DNA of 5,246 nucleotides from an uncultured Collinsella sp. Its GTDB lineage: Bacteria; Actinomycetota; Coriobacteriia; Coriobacteriales; Coriobacteriaceae. A program made the position numbers and the translations under genes. How positions within the stretch are numbered: the first letter of the stretch is position 1; each line of letters begins with the position of its first letter. Location of the stretch: contig CAUAJB010000091.1 of the NCBI GenBank assembly GCA_958429225.1, positions 1 to 5,246 on the forward strand, read 5' to 3'. Below the pieces are notes generated by a model, which saw nothing but the letters and a program-made list of their open reading frames with translations, was not told where the DNA came from and made no database searches. Shown piece after piece: positions 1 to 5,193 of the stretch.

Positions 1-17
1 GACTGTAGAGCAGGAAA
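1..17 (-). repeat. Edge fragment of a dispersed repeat
   Basis: These 17 bases are the exact reverse complement of 4711-4727, which lie just inside the left arm of the large inverted repeat at 4680-4816. The match stops at base 18 and may continue beyond the left edge of the window. A chance 17-base identity in a window this size is unlikely, so I read it as part of a second copy of the same repeat family in the opposite orientation. Only the inner segment matches; the long arm sequence does not follow it here. Confidence 0.5.
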
Positions 18-153
18 GTTCATATGCGCCGCCCGGCTCCCGCGGCTCTCAGGGGCATCTCTCATGCAAAAACTGTCGTGGGGTAAAGTCCGAGGTCAGT
101 GGCGTTTTATACCGAGAAATCAAAAAAAGTTGAAAATTCATTACAAATTTGCG
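18..153. other. Intergenic stretch without a recognised gene
   Basis: GC-rich to about base 60, then increasingly AT-rich towards the promoter. Two plus-strand frames stay open for about 40-55 codons from the window edge. A possible 35-codon ORF starts at 64, but it has no good ribosome binding site, no recognisable product, and runs through the -35 box of the downstream promoter. On the minus strand, an ATG at 65 reads towards the left edge (MRDAPESRG...) without a clear Shine-Dalgarno sequence. I see nothing here that can be supported as a gene. Confidence 0.5.
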
Positions 154-182
154 TTGACTTTAGGTAACTAAAGTTTCATACT
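154..182 (+). promoter_or_regulatory. Promoter of the cstA leader transcript
   Basis: A sigma-70-type -35 box TTGACT (154-159) is followed after 17 bases by CATACT (177-182), a 4/6 match to the -10 consensus. The expected transcription start is near 188-190, which gives an untranslated leader of about 235 nt before cstA. The flanking DNA (121-180) is AT-rich against a GC-rich genome, as expected for a promoter. Confidence 0.6.
157..174. promoter_or_regulatory. Palindromic operator candidate in the promoter spacer
   Basis: ACTTTAGGTAACTAAAGT is a perfect 7+7 inverted repeat around GTAA. It overlaps the end of the -35 box and fills most of the spacer. In this position a bound dimer would block RNA polymerase. 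The TTTAGGTAACTAAA core loosely resembles DtxR-family metal-regulator boxes, but the resemblance is too weak to name a regulator. Confidence 0.45.
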
Positions 183-253
183 CCTTTTCAACCACTGGGG
201 GATGTGAACACGCACGGATCGCTCACATCATGATTGAAGAGGATTTCTTAGAC

Positions 254-298
254 ATGTTCACGCATCAGCTAAACATTATCAGCGTAGTAATTATCTGA
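254..298 (+). CDS. Ile/Val-rich attenuator leader peptide
   Basis: A 14-codon ORF encodes MFTHQLNIISVVII and ends at TGA (296-298). The C-terminal run Ile-Ile-Ser-Val-Val-Ile-Ile resembles control regions of known ilv operon leader peptides, such as the E. coli ilvGMEDA leader with its Val/Ile runs. The control codons include GTA GTA, ATT and CTA, which differ from the GTC/ATC/CTC preference of the downstream gene. Rare codons make a ribosome sensitive to low charged-tRNA supply. A purine-rich GAAGAGGA (236-243) can serve as ribosome binding site, though its distance to the ATG (about 11 nt) is long. An in-frame ATG at 230 would give 22 residues (MIEEDFLD then the same sequence) but has no visible Shine-Dalgarno. 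The peptide probably has no function beyond being translated. Too short for statistical gene evidence; the call rests on composition and on the surrounding stems and terminator. Confidence 0.65.
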   Translation: MFTHQLNIISVVII

Positions 299-342
299 TG
301 CGGGTTAGCACATACAGCTAGCCCGTACGATAACGGGCGGCT
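261..342 (+). promoter_or_regulatory. Attenuator with competing RNA stems
   Basis: Stem A pairs 261-268 with 295-302 (CGCATCAG/CTGATGCG, perfect) and holds the Ile/Val codons in its loop. Stem B pairs 299-309 with 317-327 (core GGGTTAGC/GCTAGCCC). Stem C pairs 321-326 with 333-338 (GCCCGT/ACGGGC). Stem D pairs 336-342 with 355-361 (7 pairs, two of them G-U). B and C exclude each other, C and D exclude each other, and D excludes the terminator stem. Inferred logic: a ribosome stalled at the first Ile/Val codons leaves B free to form, C is lost, D forms and transcription reads into cstA. A ribosome that reaches the stop codon covers the 5' arm of B, so C and then the terminator form. The stems are read by eye; no energies were computed. 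Confidence 0.55.
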
Positions 343-349
343 GATGAAG

Positions 350-388
350 ATGAGGGCCGTCGAGCGCAACCGACGGTCCTCATTTTTT
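350..388 (+). terminator. Intrinsic terminator in the cstA leader
   Basis: An 11-bp stem, 352-362 with 371-381 (GAGGGCCGTCG/CGACGGTCCTC, one G-U), closes an 8-base loop. It is extended by A-T pairs at 350-351/382-383 and followed by a run of six T (383-388). It lies between promoter and cstA on the same strand, about 35 bases before the start codon. It must therefore be conditional, or cstA would be off permanently. Confidence 0.85.
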
Positions 389-423
389 ATGTCTAGGAAG
401 TTCTTTTTAGAGGAGGAAATGTA

Positions 424-2313
424 ATGAACGGAGTTTTGCTCATGGTTGTGGCCGCGGCGGTGCTCGCCTGCGGCTATCTGGGCTATGGCCGCTGGCTGGC
501 CAACAAGTGGGGCGTTGACAAGGATGCCCTCACGCCGGCCAAGCGCATGAAGGACGGCAACAGCTTCTCACCCGTCTCCGCCTTCACCGCGTTCTCGCAC
601 CAGTTCAGCTCGATCTGCGGTGCTGGCCCTGTTACGGGTACGATCGTCGCCATGGCCTTTGGCTGGCTGCCCGTCGTGCTCTGGGTCCTCATCGGCGGCA
701 TCTTCTTTGGCGCCGTCCACGACTTTGGTGCCCTGTACGCTTCGATGAAGAACAACGGCAAGTCGCTCGCTCAGCTCATCGAGAAGTACATCGGCAAGAC
801 CGGCCGTCGCCTGTTCCTGCTGTTCTGCTGGCTGTTCTGCATCATCGTCATCGCCGCCTTCACCGACATGGTCTGCAAGACGTTCATGTTCACCCCGGCC
901 GTTGACGCTTCTGGTGCTGCTACCGGTGCCATCGACTTCACCAAGTCCTATGCCGCCGGCTGCGCTGGTACCATCTCCATCCTGTTCACCTTCGTCGCTA
1001 TCGCCTTTGGTTGGGCCCAGAAGAAGTTCAACCTCACCGGCGCTGCCGAGTTCGTCACCGGCGTGGTCCTCATGGTTCTCATGTTCGCCGTCGGTATGCA
1101 GTTTCCGGTCTACCTGGATAAGTTCCAGTGGTTCGCCGTCGTCATGGTCTACCTGGTCTTCGCTGGCGCTATGCCCATCCAGATGCTCAAGACCCCGCGT
1201 GACTACCTCACTTCCATCATGATGATCGTCATGATCGTCTGCGCTGTCCTCGGCATCGTCGTCCTGGGCGTCAACGGTCAGGCCACTATCACCGCTCCGG
1301 TCTTTACCGGCTTCTCCACTGCCTCCGGCATGATGTTCCCGGTCCTGTTCGTGTCCGTCGCTTGCGGTGCTCTCTCCGGTTTCCACAGCCTCGTTTCTTC
1401 CGGCACCTCTTCTAAGCAGGTCGAGAAGGAGCAGGACGCCGTCAAGGTCGGTTACGGCGCCATGATCGTCGAGTCCTTCGTTGGCATCCTTGCCATCATC
1501 GTCGCCGGCATCATGTTCTCCGATATGAACACCGCCGGTACTGGCGCTCTCAACGCCGGTGTCGCTTCCACCCCGTTCCAGATCTTCGCCGCCGGCATCT
1601 CCCGCGGTATGCAGGCCTTCGGTGTTGACGGCACGCTCGCTACCGTCTTCATGACCATGAACGTCTCCGCTCTGGCCCTGACCTCGCTCGACGCAGTCGC
1701 CCGCATCGCCCGCACCTCGTTCTCCGAGTTCTTTGCCCAGACCAACGACGCCCTGGCCATCGAGTCCAAGGCCGGCTACATGAAGGTCCTCGGCAACCCC
1801 TGGTTCGCCACGGTCGTCACCCTGCTTCCCGGTCTCGCCCTCGCTTTTGGTGGCTATGCCAACATCTGGCCGCTCTTTGGTGCTTCCAACCAGCTGCTCG
1901 GCGGCATGACCATGATCACCCTCGCCGTGTTCTGCAAGTGCACCGGCCGCAAGGGCTGGATGCTCTACGTGCCCGTCGCCTTCCTGCTCTGCTGCACCTT
2001 CACCTCGCTGGTCCAGAGCGCCATGGGCTGCATGACCGCCGTCCAGGCCTACGGTTTCTTCGGTACCATCCCGGCTACCGCCACCACGGCCGCCGTTTCC
2101 GTCGCCGCCACCAAGGGCCTGCAGCTTGTCTTCGCTGTCCTGCTGATGGTCCTGGGCCTCATCGTCGCCGTCAACTGCCTCAAGGAGTTCTTCGGCAAGG
2201 AGGCTGGCTCCATGCCTGATGAGGAGCCCGAGTGGTCCGAGATGGGCAAGGCCGAGTACGGTCGCGCCGCTGCCGCCGAGGCTCCCGCTGACGCCGAGGC
2301 CGCCAAGGCCTAG
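424..2313 (+). CDS. cstA: CstA-family transporter (carbon starvation protein)
   Basis: A 629-residue polytopic inner-membrane protein. CstA-family members import peptides or, for the BtsT branch, pyruvate by proton symport during nutrient limitation; the substrate here cannot be told from sequence. Family signatures are clear: SHQFSSICGAGPVTG (58-72), FGAVHDFGALYAS with H99-D100, TSLDAVARIAR with D423, and WPLFGASNQLLGG (482-494). About 15 hydrophobic segments run from residues 3-22 to 566-586. They are followed by a charged Ala/Glu-rich cytosolic tail (587-629), which is not part of the conserved core. The length is shorter than E. coli CstA and BtsT (about 700 residues), mainly by lacking extra termini. 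The start is ATG 424, with a perfect AGGAGG at 411-416, 7 bases upstream. The gene is a single-gene unit: an attenuated leader before it and a strong terminator after it. The Ile/Val attenuator suggests amino acid or peptide supply as its role, which fits the peptide-uptake proposal for CstA. Confidence 0.93.
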   Translation: MNGVLLMVVAAAVLACGYLGYGRWLANKWGVDKDALTPAKRMKDGNSFSPVSAFTAFSHQFSSICGAGPVTGTIVAMAFGWLPVVLWVLIGGIFFGAVHDFGALYASMKNNGKSLAQLIEKYIGKTGRRLFLLFCWLFCIIVIAAFTDMVCKTFMFTPAVDASGAATGAIDFTKSYAAGCAGTISILFTFVAIAFGWAQKKFNLTGAAEFVTGVVLMVLMFAVGMQFPVYLDKFQWFAVVMVYLVFAGAMPIQMLKTPRDYLTSIMMIVMIVCAVLGIVVLGVNGQATITAPVFTGFSTASGMMFPVLFVSVACGALSGFHSLVSSGTSSKQVEKEQDAVKVGYGAMIVESFVGILAIIVAGIMFSDMNTAGTGALNAGVASTPFQIFAAGISRGMQAFGVDGTLATVFMTMNVSALALTSLDAVARIARTSFSEFFAQTNDALAIESKAGYMKVLGNPWFATVVTLLPGLALAFGGYANIWPLFGASNQLLGGMTMITLAVFCKCTGRKGWMLYVPVAFLLCCTFTSLVQSAMGCMTAVQAYGFFGTIPATATTAAVSVAATKGLQLVFAVLLMVLGLIVAVNCLKEFFGKEAGSMPDEEPEWSEMGKAEYGRAAAAEAPADAEAAKA

Positions 2314-2352
2314 TCAGCTTGATGGACTAACCGTTCCATCCATATGACTCGG

Positions 2353-2392
2353 AAAGATCGGGTCCGCGACTTCGCGGGCTCGGTCTTTTTTT
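2353..2392 (+). terminator. Intrinsic terminator of cstA
   Basis: A long stem pairs 2353-2368 with 2373-2388 through a 4-base loop (ACTT), with a few G-U pairs. The 3' side ends in seven T (2386-2392). It lies 39 bases after the cstA stop codon and separates cstA from the next gene. Confidence 0.9.
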
Positions 2393-2456
2393 CATGCGAA
2401 AGCGGGTGACGCTCGAGTGTTCTCGCAGATGTTTTGCGTGGATTAGGGCGCGCGTT

Positions 2457-2481
2457 GTACCATATAGACGTATATGTGTAC
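2457..2481. promoter_or_regulatory. AT-rich palindrome before the JetD-like gene
   Basis: CATATA-GACG-TATATG (2461-2476) is a perfect inverted repeat, flanked on both sides by GTAC (2457-2460 and 2478-2481). It ends about 20 bases before the start codon and is far more AT-rich than its surroundings. It is likely the promoter/operator zone: TATAGA (2463-2468) or TATATG (2471-2476) could act as a -10 box. No convincing -35 box at the proper distance is visible. A dimeric regulator binding here, possibly the winged-helix segment of the gene product itself, is speculation. Confidence 0.4.
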
Positions 2482-2497
2482 ATATGAAAGGGGCCCC

Positions 2498-4672
2498 GTG
2501 GCCAAGACGGTATATTCCGATAACCAAAATAATGTCGATGCCCTGGCTGAACGTCTGAGCAGCCAGACGTCGCTTTCTGCTGAGCGTGCCAAGCTGGTTG
2601 CCTACGACCTGCTTTGCCGCAAGGCGCTCAAGATTAAGTCGAGTGCGCTGGCGCAGATTTTCCGCTCCGTCGATAAAGAGTGCGACACCAAGGCGATGCG
2701 CGATGAGCTTATCGCGGCAAATATCGTGACCAAGATCGAGGGTAGCGGCATTAACGGGCGCCCGGCGTTCTATACCATCAATGCCGAGATCCGCGATGCC
2801 CAGGAGCAGCCTGCCGAGTCCGTCGAAGATTTTGTCGTCGAGGATTCCGCTGACGTGCCTGCTGTGGAAGAAGCTGCTCCGCGTGAGCATGTCGATACCG
2901 ATGAGTTGCTCGATGAGAACGTCGTGCGTGCCTTTACGGCCAAGGCAGGACGCGGCGGTTTTGGCGGGGGTGGCAAGCGCGATGCGCAGCGCCGCGCCCA
3001 GCAGGAGCGCTTCCGTCGCGCCGTTGCTCGAAAGGGTGAGACGGATGCTGAGGCTGTTGAGACCGAGGTTGCTGCCGAGTCGCAGAAGCCCGCGAGGGAG
3101 CAAAAGCCCGTGGAGGCCCAAGAGCCCAAGCGTCGTCGCGGTGCTCACTTTAAGACTGCACAGCAGGATGCCGCGCGTGAGGTTGAAGAGTCTTCTGAGG
3201 TTGCAGACGATGTTGAGGAGTCTGCCAAGAAGGCTCCGGGTTCGTGTCGTCCCGGCCGCGGTTTTGCGGGACGTGCGTATCCCGTAAAGCGTCAGGAGAA
3301 GGGCGAGTCGGTTTCGACCACCCAGGACGAGAAGGCCGTTGAGCCGGTGGCTCGCGAGCAAAAGCCTGTTGAGCCGCAGCTTGAGGTTGATGCCGAGGCC
3401 AAGGGCCAGCAGCCTACTGATGAGCAGACGGAGCAGGGCGCGTCGAGCAAGCCTCGCCGTCGTCGCCATCGTGGGGGCTGCAGCTCCCATGCCGAGACTG
3501 CGGCCGAGAAGACCACGCCGCAGAACGAGGATGCGAAGGCCGAGGTTTCTTCGGGGCAGCCTAAGCGCCAGCCGGCGAAGGAGAGCAAGTCCGTTCGTCC
3601 GCAGAAGCAGGCGTCTATGCCGAAGCGCGAGCGCAATTCCCAAGGCGATTCTAAGCGCAAGTCTCAGAGGAAGCCGGAGTCTGCCGCAGCAGATACTGCT
3701 GCCCAGCAGCCCAAGTCGGCCGTTCACGGCGAGGCCTCGGCGTTTGTCCTTGCCCGCGTTTTAGGCAGGCAGCTGCTCAAAGTTGTCCCTACGCCCACGG
3801 CGCTCTCTAAGATCAAGGAGCAGCAGACACAGATCGTAAAGGTCGAGGGCAAGGACGGCAAAAAGGCTCCGCAGCGCACTCAGCACAACGAGATGTCCAA
3901 CCGCAAGATTGCCGAGGAAATCGCAATCATCCAGGCTTGGATCGAGCAGAACCGAGGTGCCGATACGCCGGTTGCCTCGCGCCGCCAGCGTGCCTACCAG
4001 ATCTTTAACGACGAGAAGGCTTTTGACGGCAAGCACGGTGAGCGCCTGATCAGGCGTATGACCGAAAAGGGCATCAGCATGCAGGCGATCAAGGTCGCCC
4101 CCAATCGCCCCGTGCACTTTACGGGCTTCTTTACGCTGGGAGCCGACAAGCCGTTCATTATGGTCGAGAACCTGGACACCTACGATGAGATCGTCAAGCT
4201 GCTGCGTGGCCGCAAGCACGCCAAGCTCTTTGGCATCAAGGTGGGCGGTGTGATTTTTGGCGGCGGATGCAAGGCGAGCGTCTCGCATGCCCTGGACGAT
4301 TATCTGGCCGAGATTGGCTATCGCTTTAACTACGTCTACTACGTGGGCGATATCGATCGCGAGGGCGCGCGCATCGTCGAGCAGGCTCGCAATGCCAATG
4401 TGGTTGAGATTCGCCTGCATGCCGGCATGTACCGCGCCATGCTCGCCGAGCATAAGCGTCGCGTGAAGGCCGGCGGAGAGTGCGAGCCCGCGGCTGCCAA
4501 CCAGGGTGTGCCGCAGAACCTGGCAGCGACGATCAAGGATCTGCCCATGGTTACGCGCGTGCAGTTCCGCAACGTGCTGCGCGAGGGCGGGCGCATTCCG
4601 CAGGAGATTCTGATGACCGCAGACTATCGGGATGGCGACTCGGGAAGCTTCGACCGCATGCTCAACAACTAG
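2498..4672 (+). CDS. JetD-like (DUF2220) TOPRIM protein, orphan
   Basis: 724 residues from GTG 2498, which has GGGG (2490-2493) ahead of it. An upstream in-frame ATG at 2474 lies inside the promoter palindrome and lacks a binding site. Residues 1-102 are compact and include a probable winged-helix segment (KAMRDELIAANIVTKIEG followed by a wing-like GRPAFYTI). Residues 104-410 are a low-complexity, Glu/Lys/Arg/Gln/Ala-rich linker with basic clusters and two copies of REQKPVE (200-206 and 286-292). Residues 411-724 form the conserved part: SRRQRAYQIFNDEKAF (about 494-509) resembles the IFGDEK-type motif of DUF3322/DUF2220 proteins. FIMVENLD with E557 and YVGDIDREG with D618 and D620 match the Glu and Asp-x-Asp metal-binding residues of a TOPRIM fold. 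In Wadjet systems JetD is the nuclease that cuts circular plasmid DNA with the JetABC SMC-like complex. No JetABC genes are in this window, and the disordered linker is unusual for JetD. TOPRIM-fold membership is likely; nuclease activity and a defence role are inference. Confidence 0.7.
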   Translation: MAKTVYSDNQNNVDALAERLSSQTSLSAERAKLVAYDLLCRKALKIKSSALAQIFRSVDKECDTKAMRDELIAANIVTKIEGSGINGRPAFYTINAEIRDAQEQPAESVEDFVVEDSADVPAVEEAAPREHVDTDELLDENVVRAFTAKAGRGGFGGGGKRDAQRRAQQERFRRAVARKGETDAEAVETEVAAESQKPAREQKPVEAQEPKRRRGAHFKTAQQDAAREVEESSEVADDVEESAKKAPGSCRPGRGFAGRAYPVKRQEKGESVSTTQDEKAVEPVAREQKPVEPQLEVDAEAKGQQPTDEQTEQGASSKPRRRRHRGGCSSHAETAAEKTTPQNEDAKAEVSSGQPKRQPAKESKSVRPQKQASMPKRERNSQGDSKRKSQRKPESAAADTAAQQPKSAVHGEASAFVLARVLGRQLLKVVPTPTALSKIKEQQTQIVKVEGKDGKKAPQRTQHNEMSNRKIAEEIAIIQAWIEQNRGADTPVASRRQRAYQIFNDEKAFDGKHGERLIRRMTEKGISMQAIKVAPNRPVHFTGFFTLGADKPFIMVENLDTYDEIVKLLRGRKHAKLFGIKVGGVIFGGGCKASVSHALDDYLAEIGYRFNYVYYVGDIDREGARIVEQARNANVVEIRLHAGMYRAMLAEHKRRVKAGGECEPAAANQGVPQNLAATIKDLPMVTRVQFRNVLREGGRIPQEILMTADYRDGDSGSFDRMLNN

Positions 4673-4679
4673 GGCGTTC

Positions 4680-4816
4680 GGCCCCGGGAGAGTGGGGACA
4701 CCGGCTTAGGTTTCCTGCTCTACAGTCCTGCTCACGACGGAGGCCACATTAAGTGGCCTCCTGTTCGTGCGGAACTCGCGATAAACCTAAGCCGGTGTCC
4801 CCACTCTCCCGGGGCC
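4680..4816. repeat. 137-bp palindromic element with 34-bp arms
   Basis: The left arm 4680-4713 and right arm 4783-4816 are perfect inverted copies over 34 bases (beginning GGCCCCGGGAGAGTGGGG). The 69-base centre holds a second hairpin, GGAGGCCAC/GTGGCCTCC (4739-4747 with 4753-4761, loop ATTAA), supported by CACGA/TCGTG (4733-4737 with 4765-4769). The element starts 7 bases after the JetD-like stop codon. It has no coding capacity and no T-run typical of a terminator. A MITE- or REP/BIME-like mobile repeat is the best reading. It may also halt or protect the upstream transcript. Confidence 0.85.
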
Positions 4817-4880
4817 TGCGGCTACTTGGTTGTCGCATGCGGGTCGCTTTTCGGAACTGAGCTGATATTTTCTAGATGAA

Positions 4881-4921
4881 AGGCGCTCTTGGTCCTTATG
4901 GGCTTGGGGCGCCTGTCTTTT
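4881..4921 (+). terminator. Intrinsic terminator, plus strand
   Basis: A stem pairs 4881-4895 with 4900-4914 (AGGCGC/GCGCCT at the base, one mismatch and several G-U pairs above) around the loop TTAT. It is followed by GTCTTTT. It probably stops transcripts coming from the JetD-like gene through the preceding repeat. On the minus strand only a short T-run follows, so use from that side is less likely. Confidence 0.6.
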
Positions 4922-4940
4922 AAAGGTAGATTTTTGGGAG

Positions 4941-5000
4941 GCCGGCACTTGGAGACGTTCCTTTAGTGCCGGCACTTTAGGAACGTCTCCAAGTGCCGGC
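4941..5000. repeat. 60-bp inverted repeat with nested palindrome
   Basis: The arms 4941-4962 and 4979-5000 are perfect inverted copies over 22 bases (beginning GCCGGCACTTGGAGACG). The 16-base loop contains GTGCCGGCAC (4966-4975), itself a perfect palindrome that repeats the outer tips of the arms. The tip motif therefore occurs three times and the element can fold in more than one way. No T-run follows, which speaks against a terminator and for a REP-like extragenic repeat. Confidence 0.8.
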
Positions 5001-5001
5001 T

Positions 5002-5143
5002 GTGGGACGGAGGGATTCCGCGTCCGCCTTTTCGGCGGCCGCGCCCCGCTGCGTCGCTTCGCTCCTTGCGTGCTGCGCTGGAAAACGCTTCGCGTTTCCT
5101 CAGCTCCGCACCCTTGCGGGTTCGAATTCCTCCGCTTGCCCAC
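5002..5143. repeat. Multi-hairpin element with tRNA-tail end
   Basis: The ends pair as GTGGG (5002-5006) with CCCAC (5139-5143) and CGGAGGGATTC (5008-5018) with GAATTCCTCCG (5124-5134), with one G-U pair. Inside are further hairpins: 5019-5028 with 5034-5043 (one mismatch), GGAAAACGC/GCGTTTCC (from 5080 to 5099, one bulge) and CCGCA/TGCGG (5106-5119). The left end, TGGGACGGAGGGATTC (5003-5018), is identical over 16 bases to the 3' end of the tRNA gene at 5195-5210, in the same orientation. It looks like a small repeat derived from, or inserted at, tRNA 3' ends. A minus-strand ORF across it is not a gene. Confidence 0.6.
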
Positions 5144-5180
5144 AAGAAAGCGCTCCAGGTTCATAAGGGCCTGGAGCGCT
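5144..5180 (-). terminator. Terminator of the tRNA-Gln gene
   Basis: A perfect 11-bp stem pairs 5149-5159 with 5170-5180 (AGCGCTCCAGG/CCTGGAGCGCT) around a 10-base loop. Read on the minus strand it is followed by TTTCTT (5149-5144). It begins 13 bases downstream of the tRNA 3' end. The T-run is interrupted by one C, so strength is moderate. Confidence 0.7.
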
Positions 5181-5193
5181 GTGTTCTTAAGGG

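Noticed and set aside
64..170. 35-codon plus-strand ORF upstream of cstA
   Set aside because: No ribosome binding site, no recognisable sequence, and it runs through the -35 box of the promoter.
201..229. TGTGA...TCACA as a CRP site before cstA
   Set aside because: The half-sites are 15 bases apart instead of 6 and lie downstream of the predicted transcription start; they make a better RNA hairpin (201-207/223-229).
183..242. 9-bp helix CCTTTTCAA/TTGAAGAGG that would close a leader domain and hide the leader ribosome binding site
   Set aside because: Its left arm begins before the transcription start predicted at 188-190, so most of it would not be in the RNA. It would become relevant if the true start lies upstream of 183.
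189..345. Metabolite riboswitch (c-di-AMP ydaO, c-di-GMP, cobalamin) or T-box in the cstA leader
   Set aside because: Short resemblances such as ACAGCTAGCCCGTA or ACACGCAC are not backed by the remaining conserved blocks of these classes, and there is no T-box sequence. The Ile/Val ORF explains the region better.
568..1386. 272-codon minus-strand ORF inside cstA
   Set aside because: Asp/Glu/Gly/His-rich composition typical of an antisense frame of a GC-rich membrane-protein gene; fully overlaps a certain gene.
2327..3727. 466-codon minus-strand ORF opposite the JetD-like gene
   Set aside because: Leu/Arg-rich antisense shadow of the charged linker; runs through the cstA terminator and has no family resemblance.
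4680..4816. Large inverted repeat as the intrinsic terminator of the JetD-like gene
   Set aside because: The arms are separated by 69 bases and no T-run follows; the hairpin at 4881-4921 is a better terminator.
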